Shown: piece by piece, positions 23,554 to 33,094 of the stretch
Layout of the letters: the number at the start of each line of letters is the position of its first letter
How positions within the stretch are numbered: position 1 is the stretch's first letter
Source of the DNA: Cycas panzhihuaensis
Lineage: Eukaryota; Cycadophyta
Length of the DNA stretch: 64,000 bases
Direction: 5' to 3'
Assembly: GCA_023213395.1 (NCBI GenBank)
Contig: CM041465.1
Location: forward strand, 195,679,741 to 195,743,740
Notes under the pieces: model-generated
Seen by the model: only the letters and a program-made list of their open reading frames with translations
Databases searched by the model: none
What the model was told of the DNA's origin: nothing
Program-made: the position numbers and the translations under genes

Positions 23554-24093
23554 TGTTAAACCTCATGGTTTACCTTATGTTTATAATGTTAAGCTAATGT
23601 ATTCTCTATTCTTGTATTATGCGTGCACTTTTGCACTTTTGTATTTTAGGTGTAACTTTATCACTTAAGTGATAAAGTACACACCCACTTTATGTCTAGT
23701 GACATAACGTTGTAACAAGGGTCAAATGACCCCTTGCACTTTTGCTCACATGAGCTCCCAATGGACACTTGTCCTACATGCAAGCATGCATTGCATGATT
23801 GACACTTGTCAATCATGCAATAGCCTTTGGCCTCTCATCTTCTTCTATTTAAAGAGGCCTCCCTTCATTGTTGATCATCTTGAGAGGAGGAGCTCATTGT
23901 TATTCTGTCAGTTTGCTAATCAAGCTGAAGCATTCTTTGGTGGTTGGACTAATTCCAACCCCCCATTTCTGGTATCTTGATCTTGCTCCTATTTCTCTTT
24001 GTGTTCTTTATGTTTCATGCTTTCATGCATTTGTAGTATTGTGCTTGTACTTATGATCTTGGGACTAATGTGGCCTAATGCCCATTTTTCTCA
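23554..24093 (+). repeat. 3' LTR of Cop-A2
   Basis: 540 bp pair of 13655-14192. Dyad at 23790-23821 is perfect. Ends TTTTTCTCA, followed by target duplication TAGTC. Confidence 0.9.
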
Positions 24094-24170
24094 TAGTCGT
24101 ATGTGATAGTTTTGACTAGTAGAAAATATAGATTTTAATTGTTGAAGTATAGCTTTTTGAGAAAAAAAAA

Positions 24171-24845
24171 ATGGAGATAGATTTTTTTAATTTGAAGAAT
24201 TACGATGACATAAAAAAATAGATAGAAGACTTTGAATTCATTCCCGATACAGAATTTGAAGAGTATGGACAAATATTAGAAATGATATTGAACGGACAAG
24301 CTTATGAATGGTTTATTAATTGGGCTAAAGAACCTTTCCTATGGTACCTGTTTTTAGAGGCGGCTATCATAGCTTTGAAGAGGCATAAGTAAAATAAAAT
24401 TCAAGCTGAAGAAGAAGGACAAGAAAAAGAAAGGATTAATGAGGAGATCCTAGAGATTTTGCAGGAGCTAGAACAAGAACCAGCGTGGAGGGAACAACAT
24501 AACTACCTAGAAGACTCGAAGCAGGCACAGGTGACACAAGAGTTTAAAGTCATTATCAAGGAAGAAATTCAAAGTAAAGTTACACAGGGGCAGCATGAAG
24601 ACAATGAAGAACAAGTGAAGGAACAACTAGACTTTGAAGAAGAATCTAAACGAACTTCATGCAAGGTAATTACTGATCCTGCATTACACATGCACATTTT
24701 TTTTGGTAGCATCAACTGTCCCCTCTCTTTTCCTTGCTCAATAGCTATAGCAAAATTTTCTTTTCCAAATCCTATAGTTAGCCATAATCATAATTCCATT
24801 AACTCTAGGTTTTTTCGTGGATTAAATCCCAATTCCCCTTTGTAA
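24171..24845 (+). pseudogene. Gyp-1 unit 1 gag-like frame
   Basis: A single frame of 225 codons with two stops (TAG near 24219, TAA near 24390). It contains WIEDFEFIPDTEFEEYG with the W codon turned to TAG, then LNGQAYEWFINWAKEPFLWY, and a very acidic, glutamine/glutamate-rich segment. The G-AxxW pattern resembles the Retrotrans_gag core of Gypsy elements. Unit 2 has the same frame at 34472-35152. No protease, RT or integrase follows, so the unit depends on other elements. Confidence 0.6.
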
Positions 24846-25264
24846 CCCTAATACATGCTCCTTCACCCACTATAGACCATCCTCAACAAGATACACTACA
24901 ACTTCAATTTGTTCATCAAATTTCATCTCTTAGTATTATCCCTTACAAAACCCCATTCAGCTTTTCCCAAATGGCTTCAATTTCATATTACCAATACTGT
25001 TTTTTCCCGTTAAATATTTTCTTTTATTTGAATACCATTCCTAAAACCTTATTAAAGCCTTTTTCTCATAAAGAACGCCTATCACTAATTCCCCGTCCAT
25101 TTTTCTCTCCCAAAAAGTGTTGTGGTCCAACAAAACCTGCACAAATTCTCATCTCCATCCAAGGTAGATTCCAAAATTTATCCTTTCTTCCTATACCTTC
25201 AAAGCTATGCTTGATCTTAGTTCACAATTCCACCTTTTCTTTTCCTTTTTCACAATAAGCAATC
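24846..25264 (+). other. Gyp-1 unit 1, middle non-coding part
   Basis: AT-rich, pyrimidine-biased stretch that aligns with 35153-35544 of unit 2. Ends at the target site CAATC (25260-25264) of Gyp-2. Confidence 0.7.
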
Positions 25265-26224
25265 TGATCTAGGAGGACCTACCATATGTTTACAGGAAGT
25301 AGAAAATGCTAGGCATTGGCACAACTAAAAGAAATAGGGCCAAATGGTGTCAAACTAATATCAAATTTTATGGAAAGGAAGAAGACACATCCCACCACAT
25401 GCATGCAAAAGGTGGGGTTTAAAAAAATATCATTTGATTAAATGGCAAGCCTTGTTTTGCAGAAAATAGCTCCCACAGCCAACATAAAAACAACAAATAC
25501 ATACCATTTTTAAATCGATGAAAATAGGGGCAAATGATATCCAAATGAGCTAAAGTTTTAGGGGAATAAAGGAGACATATATACCTATACGTGTACCAAA
25601 TTTGAGCTTAATTGGAGTCTGTTGGCCCTAGGTACCAATCCGCAACTTTTCGGAATTGCATGAATGCCACTTGGATAACATGCATTTTGGTTGTTAGTGA
25701 TTGTACTTGCATGAATGTCACTTGGAAACCATGCATTTTGGTTTTCTTTCTATAAATTGAGCCCTCTTGAGCTTATTTACGATGTTGGAGATTTGGTTCT
25801 TGTGTATGAGAGACACTTGACTTGGGAGCAACATTGAGGTAGCACTTGGAAGATGTTGGAGACCGTAGAGGAGGCAAATTTCAGCATTTCAAGCATCCAT
25901 TTTGGAGAGCGGGAGCTTCATTGAAGGAGTCTTAAGAGGTTGGAATCCACTTATGGTATTATTGTATCATTTCTTCATTGTAACTTGCCTATTCTTTGCT
26001 AGTTGTTTTTCTCCACCATTGAATGGAGGTTTTTCTAGCTTAATAAAAGTATTATTCTTCTTACCTTGCAGTAATGGCAAGAATGCATGAGTTCTTGTAG
26101 AGTATCCTTTTATGGGTTCACTTTTTTATTGATGATATTGGGAATTTTACATTTACACCCTAGGATCTCAAGGAAAAAGATAGGTAATTGATTTCTTCAC
26201 CAATCGCACTTCACTTTGGGATCA
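25265..26224 (+). repeat. 5' LTR of Gyp-2
   Basis: 960 bp. Includes an imperfect tandem repeat of about 50 bp at about 25655-25745 (GCATGAATGCCACTTGG and GCATGAATGTCACTTGG) upstream of a TATA-like CTATAAATTGAG. Confidence 0.85.
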
Positions 26225-26230
26225 TATTTT

Positions 26231-26242
26231 TGGTATCAGAGC
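26231..26242 (+). promoter_or_regulatory. Primer-binding site of Gyp-2
   Basis: TGGTATCAGAGC, initiator tRNA-Met complement, six bases after the LTR. Confidence 0.85.
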
Positions 26243-26268
26243 ATGTGATCTTTGTTGTAGGGACTTGA

Positions 26269-27730
26269 ATGGTACAAACAAGGAAAGGATACCAAAAGAA
26301 AGGAAAAGCTTTTCTTGTGTTGCAATCACCAAAAAGACAAAGAAAGAATCCAAGCACCATGGCTGAAAAAGAAGATGGAAAAATCAGATTTGAGAAGCTT
26401 GAAAAGAACGTAGAAGTTTTGATGCAAATGATGGCCCAACTTCTACCTCTAGTCAAGGGCAAAGGCAAAAAGAAGGAAGTTGAAGGAGGATCCACGGATA
26501 ACCACAACCATGAAAAAGAAGAGGAGGAGACCTTAAAGCACTCATTTGAAGAAAGCAAGGGTACTTCATCTCATCAAACCCTTCAAGGTGGAGACAAAGT
26601 TGGACATTACAACTTATGATGGAGAGGTAGATGCTGAAAACTTGGACCATTGGTTAGATCAACTTGAAACCTACTTCACAATTTATGCTTATAGTAATGC
26701 TCAAAAGCTTTCATTTACTAGGCTCAAGTTGTGCAAACATGTATTAACATGGTGGAATGCATATTTGAAGACTCATGATGTATCTTCTTTTTCTTGGATA
26801 GATTTTAAGAAAGAAATAAAGAAGCAATACTACCCTATAGGTCATAAAAAAGACCAATGGGTCACTTGGCAATATTTACGCCAAGGGAGAGGTGTATGTG
26901 TCCAAGACTATACTTCTTTATTTTTCAAGCACAGCATGTTACTTGGTATTAATATAGATAAGCATAGCACTCTTATGAAATTCATTGGAGGATTACATGA
27001 TTACATAAGGAAGGAACTAAGGCTTTTTAAGGTTCAATACATTGAAGAAGCAAGTAAAATGGCTATTGCAATGGAAAGTAAAAGCAAAAAACCTACATTC
27101 ATGTCTAAAGATTCTACTTTTACTTCTAATAAGCATGAAAAACATCCTAAATTACACTCATCTAAAAGGCAAGAAGGAAAGAAGAAAAGAATTACTTTTG
27201 TTCAAAGTTCTGACTATTGTGAGCATTGTGATATTAGTGGTCATGTTGTAGCCAAGTTTTGGAAGTTGCATCCAGAGCTAAACCCAAAGCATATTAAGGA
27301 CATGGAATCAAGAAAGAAGGAAAAAGGGAAAGCACTACTTTCTGAGGTGGAGCTTCAAAGTGAAGGAGAAGAAGAGAAGGTTACTCTTCTTACATATTAT
27401 GGAGATGATGCTACAAGGGAGGAATTATTTCACTTGAAGCTTCAAGTAGGAAATAATGTTATTGGTGCCATTATAAATCCTGGGAGCCAAAAGAATTTGA
27501 TCTCAGAAAATTTGGTGAAGAGCCTTGGGTTGGTAACTACTCCTCACCCTCACCCATATCCTCTTGGTTGGATCCATAAAGATATGGAAATGCATATATC
27601 AAAGCAATGTACACTTAAATTATCCATCACTAATGCTTTTGTTGATGAAGTGATATGTGATGTGGTACCATTAGATGTGTGCCATGTTGTACTTGGGAGT
27701 CCCTACTTGTGGTATCGAGATATGGATGTA
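26269..27730 (+). pseudogene. Gyp-2 gag and protease
   Basis: Starts MVQTRKGYQKKG with a lysine-rich head and shifts frame near 26560 into a 396-codon frame. Gag core: DITTYDGEVDAENLDHWLDQ, WWNAYLKTHD, FKKEIKKQYYP, GLHDYIRKELRL. Zinc knuckle CEHCDISGHVVAKFWK has phenylalanine in place of the last cysteine. Protease: IGAIINPGSQKNLISENLV, where the catalytic aspartate is asparagine (normally DPGS or DSGA). The frame ends in WYRDMDV, exactly where the plastid DNA begins. Confidence 0.87.
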
Positions 27731-27764
27731 TTATGAAATATACTATCTACATATCTATTTATCC

Positions 27765-27790
27765 ATCTATCTATCCATTTATAGATAGAT
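27765..27790 (-). terminator. Plastid 3' inverted repeat after ycf1
   Basis: Perfect 10 bp arms ATCTATCTAT and ATAGATAGAT with loop CCATTT, 46 bases beyond the ycf1 stop at 27836. Such inverted repeats stabilise plastid mRNA 3' ends. Here it is a fossil. Confidence 0.6.
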
Positions 27791-27835
27791 AGATATCGAA
27801 TCTGTATTAAATAGATCCCATTTCCTAATATAAAA

Positions 27836-29309
27836 TTAGGGATACATACGTATTCTTAACATAACAGACTAACTCCCATCATTTGTATTGAACCAATATC
27901 TATTCATACAACCCAGATCCTCTAATCGATAACTAGGCCAAAGAAAATGTTTAGTCATTTGGGTTATATCTATATCAAGATGTTTCTCTTTCCATGAGTT
28001 TTTCGTAGTTTTATATGTCCTTTTCATCAAAAGGTTCTGCATTTCCATCTAGATCATTCTCTAGATCGAAACAATTTAGAATTCTAAATTCTCTACGACG
28101 TCTCAGAAGAAAAATATTTTCAAAAATGAGAGAACTTGAAATGTTTTCATTCCCATCTCCAAGAATTCCTCTGTGTCGTATAGAACCATCAGAAAGATTT
28201 ACATCTACCCTTCCCCGGAACCTATTCTTAAATCTTAATGAAATACTTACGATTTTATACATCAGGAATTGGTCATTTAATACCCCAGATAAACGAAATG
28301 GTTCAACAATTAATATTCCATCCTTTTCTGTTCCTGAAACATCCTTATCAATCGAATGAGACATTAGATCTAGGTCCAAATCTCCCGTTCGAAGATAGAG
28401 TATGGCAATTCTCTCTGGATCCTTCATTCCACTTAAAAAAGAATATCTATTGATGTTATTTTCAAGTTCCCTCGCTATGGATTCTACCCATCTAAATTGA
28501 ATAGCAGTTTCAACAGTTTTTCCATCTTCTAGCAGAAATTCTACCTCATCGTATTCATTATTCCCATTATCCTTTTTTTCTTTGTCCTGATTATCCAATC
28601 CAACATACTTTTCTTGGTCTTGAACATTCGATCTAACATATTCTTGTTCTTGAACATAGGATCCAATATCTTCTTTCTATTGTTCTCTTTCTTCTCGGTC
28701 TCAGACATTCGATCTAACATTTTCTTCTTTCCTATATGATCCAAAAATATCTTCGTGTTCTTCTCGTATAAGCAATTTTCTTGGTATGATCATCAATTCA
28801 GTTTTATATGTATCGTCCATTCATACAAGTTCTAGGAATAACTTAATCTTAAATTTGATCCAGAACGATCTGTTCTTCTTCGATTAATTCTCGAAGAATC
28901 GGTAATATCAAAATTGTCTCTTTCTTTCTTGTCGATCCATTGAGAATTCGTAATATAACAAATATCCTCCTTGTCAATTTCTTGGTAATTGAGAATATTG
29001 TAATCGAAATCCTTCTGATCTTCATGCTTTTTTGAATTCGTAATATCATGAATATATCTTTCCCTAGGAATCTCTTGACAATCGGTAATATTGATATTAT
29101 CCGCTATATCAAATAGTTCCAATTCACGTATAATACTATTAGAGAGAATCTCTTCTCGTTCATTCTGCCGTACTAGCGGTCCGTTAAGATCGAAATCTTT
29201 TTTGAAATCGATATAACCATATGAGAAAAGATTGTATCTGTAACGTTTGTTCTGTTTTCGGTTTTGTCCCGGAGAAGGTTTTACCCAAAATGAGGGATAT
29301 CCCTGTTGT
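27836..29309 (-). pseudogene. ycf1: ycf1 (TIC214) C-terminal fragment, plastid-derived
   Basis: Plastid Ycf1/TIC214 is a subunit of the inner-envelope TIC import complex. Recognised blocks, 5' to 3': RYRYNLFSYGYIDF, PERIAILYLRTGDLDLDLM, GILIVEPFRLSGVLNDQFLM, RRRREFRILNCF, then in another frame [20 protein letters not shown] and LRIRMYP before the native TAA at 27836. A two-base insertion near 28012, a stop after the NTNDGS block and a frame change near 28590-28740 show it is a dead nuclear copy. accD and ycf2 were considered, but the C-terminal blocks are Ycf1. It starts mid-gene, at GYPSFWVKPSPGQ. Confidence 0.88.
28585..28745 (-). repeat. Short repeats inside the ycf1 fragment
   Basis: Degenerate units of about 45 nt around ATTCGATCTAACAT and TTCTTGTTCTTGAACAT. 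In one frame they code repeated MLDRMF/ILDPMF segments. Variable repeats are common in the low-conservation part of Ycf1. Frame changes here probably reflect repeat slippage. Confidence 0.6.
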
Positions 29310-31242
29310 TGTACTTTCTCTATCGAAGGGAGAGAAAGCACTGGTTGATGAAGGATAACAAGGGCTTCATCATAAAGGCTACAAAGAAGCACTTAGACAA
29401 GTTGACATTAATTTTAGCCACTCAAACAAAAAAAATGATCAATGCATGTGGAAAATTTATCATCTTAATGGCAAAGAGCAAAGAAGAGCCAAGAGATAAA
29501 GGAGGCCCTTTTACTCACACTCTTCTTGTATCAACTAAACAAATACAACATACCTTGAGGAGTTGAAGACAAGGTATGACATTCTATTTCAGCATGTTGA
29601 TGGGTTACCACCAAAGAGAAAGATAGAGCATGAAATCACTCTTGTAAGAGATGCACCATTGCCTAATGTTACTTTGTATAGGCACTCCATTGTGAAGAAT
29701 AATGAGATAAAGAGGCAAGTTGAGGAGTTGCTTGATCAAGGGGTCATAAGGCCTTCATGTTCACCTTGTGGGTCACCAATTGTCTTGATGCCTAGGAAGG
29801 ATGGAGGATGGAAAATGTGTATAGACTTTCATGCTTTGAATAAAATCACGATTAAAAATTGCTACCCCTTGCCTCGCATAGATGATTTGCTTGATCAAAT
29901 TCAATATGCTTGTTATTTTACTAAGTTGGATTTGAAAAGTGGTTATCACCAAGTTAGGGTCAAAGAGGAGGACACATGGAAGACGACCTTCAAAACAAAG
30001 CAATGACTCTTTGAATGGATGGTTATGCCTTTCGGATTGTGTAATGCTCCTACAACATTCATGAGGCTAATGAATGAAGTGTTAAGGCCTTACTTGAATA
30101 ATTTTGTTGTTGCCTATCTTGATGACATTTTGATTTTTAGCAACGCATGGGAGGAACATTTGCAGCACATAGAAAAAGTTTTGAAGACTTTAACTAAGCA
30201 TCATTTGAAGCTTAATGTGAAAAAATGTGAATTTGGCAAGGAAAATTCAGTCTTCTTGGATTTTGTAGTTGGAGGAGGAAAGTTGAGCATCGACCCACTC
30301 AAGACTCAAGCCATCCTCAAATGGCCTAGGCCAACAAACACCATAGAGGTGAGAAGTTTTTTAAGAACTTGTCAATACTTGAGAAAGTTTATTCTCCATT
30401 TCTCACAGGTTACAGCACCTCTACATGGATTGACAAAAGTTAGTAAAAAGTTTACTTGGGGTTCCAAGGAGGAAGAAGCTTTGAAGAAGAAAATTTGTGA
30501 AGCATTGGTTTTGGCAATGCTAAATTTACAAAGGCCTTTTGAAGTAGAAGTTGATGCAAGTGGAAATTTGATGGGAGTTGTCCTTATTCAAGATTGGAAA
30601 CCTATTGCTTACCATTCGAAAGTCTTCACCCCTCAAGTGAAAAACTACCCAACATATGATCGGGAAATGTTTGCACTACATCAAGCATGCAAGCATTGGA
30701 AGGATCTGCTAAAGAGAAGGAGGGGCATGACAAGGCTTTAAGTACATGATCAACTTCTAAGGACTCAGCAAAAGTACAAGGAAAGACATGACAAGCATAG
30801 GCAAGAGTGTACTTTTCAAAAAGGAGATTTGGTATGGTTATACTTGAGCAAGGAGAGGTTGAAAGGAGAAGGCAAGAAACTCAAACCCATAAGGTATGGA
30901 CCATTCAAGATTTTGAGAAAAGTAGGTAGCAATGCTTTCCAACTTGATCTTTCACCTTATATACAAATATATTCAGTAGTAAATGTTGAATATTTGAAAC
31001 TCTTTGAGCCCTCCATGCTAGATGAGGAGCAGGACCAGTTCACTTTACCTTCAATTGATGACTTGTATTTGGAGAGTGAGGAGCTTCTCAAGGAGGATCG
31101 TATCTTGGAGAGAAAATCCACCAAAACAAGACATAAGACACATGAATATTTTAGGATTGGAGTAGCAAGACAGTTGCCTAGTAAGGCCAAGTGGTTTAGT
31201 AGGCAACAAGGGAAACAACGTTTACCCCATCTTCAATTCTAA
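29310..31242 (+). pseudogene. Gyp-2 reverse transcriptase, RNase H start, integrase C-terminus
   Basis: Resumes as FLYRRERKHWLMKDNKGFII. RT: HEITLVRDAPLPNVTLYRHS, VIRPSCSPCGSPIVLMPRKD, KLDLKSGYHQVRVKEEDTWK, a TGA after KTKQ (CGA to TGA is likely), MPFGLCNAPTTFMRLMNEVL and the catalytic VAYLDDILIFS. RNase H begins PFEVEVDASGNLMGVVLIQD, YDREMFALHQACKHWKDLL. At about 30715 it jumps to the integrase C-terminus (YKERHDKHRQECTFQKGDLV, YGPFKILRKVGSNAFQLDL) and a chromodomain-like end (ILERKSTKTRHKTHEYF, LPSKAKWFSR). RNase H end and the DDE core are deleted. Confidence 0.87.
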
Positions 31243-31267
31243 GCCAAATAGGAGTTGGCTATTTTCT

Positions 31268-31282
31268 AAGGAAGGGGAGCCA
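31268..31282 (+). promoter_or_regulatory. Polypurine tract of Gyp-2
   Basis: AAGGAAGGGGAGCCA immediately before the 3' LTR. Confidence 0.7.
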
Positions 31283-32241
31283 TGATCTAGAAGGATCTAC
31301 CATATGTCTATAGGAAGCAGAAAATGCTAAGCATTGGCAAAACTAAAATAAATAGGGCCAAATGGTGTCAAACTAATAACAAATTTTATGGAAAGAAAGA
31401 AGACACATTCCACCACATGTGTGCAAAAGGTGGGATTCAAAAAAATATCATTTAATTAAATGGCAAGCCTTGTTTTGCAGAAAATAGCTCCCACAGCCAG
31501 CATAAAAACAACAAATAAATACTATTTTTAAATCGATGAAAATAGGAGCAAATGATATCCAAATTAGCTAAAATTTTGGAAAAATAAAGGGGGCATATAT
31601 ACCTATACCTGTACCAATTTGAACTTAATTGGAGTTTGTTAGCCCTAGGTACCAAGCCGCAACTTTTCGGAATTGCATGAATGCCACTTGGATAACATGC
31701 ATTTTGGTTGTTGGTGATTGTACTTGCATGAATGTCACTTGGAAACCATGCATTTTGGTTTTCTTTCTATAAATTGAGCCCTCTTAAGCTTATTTACGAT
31801 ATTGGAGATTTGGTTCTTGTGTGTGAGAGACACTTGACTTGGAAGCAACATTGAGGCAACACTTGGAAGGTGTTGGAGACCATAGAGGAGGAAAATTTCA
31901 GCACTTCAAGCATCCATTTTGGGGAGTGGGAGCTTCATTGAAGGAGTCTTGGGAAATTGGAGTCCCCTTGTGGTATTACTATATCATTTCTTCATTGTAA
32001 CTTGCCTATTATTTGCTAGTTGTTTTACTCCACCATTAAATGGAGGTTTTCCTAGCTTAATAAAAGTATTATTCTTCTTACCTTGGAGTAATGGCAAGTA
32101 TGCACGAGTTGGTGTAGAGTATCCTTTTACGGGCTCAGTCTTTTATTGATGTTATTGGGAATTTTACACTAACACCCTAGGATCTCAAGGAAAAAGATTG
32201 GTAATTGATTTCTTCACCAATCACACTCCACTTTGGGATCA
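31283..32241 (+). repeat. 3' LTR of Gyp-2
   Basis: 959 bp pair of 25265-26224. Clearly diverged from it by many substitutions, so the insertion is older than Cop-A5 or Cop-F. Confidence 0.85.
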
Positions 32242-32605
32242 TAATCACCAATACATGACCCTTACGATCAACTATTTTCACAAAGTCCTCACTTCTCCTT
32301 CCATAAACCATTTTGCTTGAAAACAAAATGTGTAAACACAAGGCAAGACCAGGACAAGACATCTGAGGCACCTCGCAAGTCCCAAGATCCTCCCGATGCA
32401 GAACAAGATACAATATGTACCAAGCGCCAAGGACAAGCATCGACAAATTTAAGACGCCTGCTAGCAAAGCTCCACAGAAGATGCAAGATCGAGCCAAATC
32501 TTCATGACCTACAGGACCTAGCAAGTGGTGGTTGGAAGATTAGACCAAGTTGCAAGCAATTGTTGATACTTCAAAGGCAAAGTATCATTTTAAGGAGAGG
32601 GGAAT
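32242..32605 (+). other. Gyp-1 unit 1, 3' part with polypurine tract
   Basis: Aligns with 35545-35903 of unit 2. Ends with the purine run TTTTAAGGAGAGGGGAAT before LTR 2. The open frame 32317-32610 is not conserved between units and is not called a gene. Confidence 0.75.
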
Positions 32606-33094
32606 TGTAACATTCCTAAAATAAAAGAAGAAATCGGTTTATATATGGGAATTTAGTATGGTGAATTTGGCTTTTAGAAGAATTAAAAGAAGAATCATTT
32701 ATTTTATTATGAAGTTAGTTTTTTGGAGGGAAAATTAAGAAGTTGGGTTATAAGGCTATAAATAAAGAAGCCCCCCTCATTTGTAAATCATCTTGGAGAA
32801 TTCTGTGTACTAGAATAAATGGCTTCATGCCATTAAGGCCTCGAGCCTACTAGAGAATCAAAACCTCGAAGAGGGTTCGTCAACTAGTGGGAATTGTATC
32901 AGGTGCTATTGTTTAGTTAATATCATTATCTAATACGTATCTATGCTGTTGTTATTTATGTTGACTGATATTTATAAGGGTTATCTATTGTACATGAATG
33001 AAATCCATTGTGAAGTATTGTGATATGCTTTAAATACTGTCATTATGTGTGAAAATAGAGGTTTTGTCTATTGTATTATTTTTGCGCTGCTACA
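32606..33094 (+). repeat. Gyp-1 LTR 2 (shared middle LTR)
   Basis: 489 bp, TGTAACATTCC...GCTGCTACA, followed by the primer site TTGGTATCAAAGC near 33096. It acts as 3' LTR of unit 1 and 5' LTR of unit 2. Confidence 0.85.

Larger units (their letters stand above)
13655..24093 (+). mobile_element. Cop-A2, Copia element inserted in Gyp-1 unit 1
   Basis: Bounded by LTRs 13655-14192 and 23554-24093 and by exact 5 bp duplications TAGTC (13650-13654, 24094-24098). The undisturbed site is visible in Gyp-1 unit 2 near 34396-34400. Order is LTR, primer site, gag, protease, integrase, reverse transcriptase, RNase H, polypurine tract, LTR. It is interrupted after the protease motif by Cop-A3. Unlike the sister copies its leader is only about 180 bp. 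Confidence 0.93.
27731..29309 (-). other. Plastid DNA inserted in the nucleus (NUPT) with ycf1 end
   Basis: About 1.58 kb between Gyp-2 codons WYRDMDV (left) and FLYRRERKHW (right). Neither flank belongs to ycf1, and the plastid part does not belong to Gyp-2. Both junctions carry TGTA (27727-27730 and 29310-29313), which may be microhomology or a short duplication. The insert holds the 3' end of ycf1, its native stop and about 100 bp downstream with a plastid-style hairpin. Confidence 0.85.
25265..32241 (+). mobile_element. Gyp-2, Ty3/Gypsy chromovirus-like element inserted in Gyp-1
   Basis: LTRs 25265-26224 and 31283-32241 (about 960 bp, TGATCTAG...GGGATCA). Flanks CAATC (25260-25264) and TAATC (32242-32246) differ by one C to T change. 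The empty site is at about 35540 in unit 2. Contains gag, protease, RT, RNase H start and the integrase C-terminus. Most of RNase H and the catalytic part of integrase are deleted, and a plastid fragment splits it. Confidence 0.88.

Noticed and set aside
28015-28359. Plus-strand open frame of 114 codons in the plastid piece
   Set aside because: It is the antisense shadow of the ycf1 C-terminus, whose conserved blocks are on the minus strand.
27836-29309. accD or ycf2 as identity of the plastid fragment
   Set aside because: The C-terminal blocks ([46 protein letters not shown]) are those of Ycf1 and are followed by a stop where Ycf1 ends.
32317-32610. 97-codon frame at the end of Gyp-1 unit 1
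   Set aside because: The same DNA in unit 2 (35630-35900) does not keep the frame.
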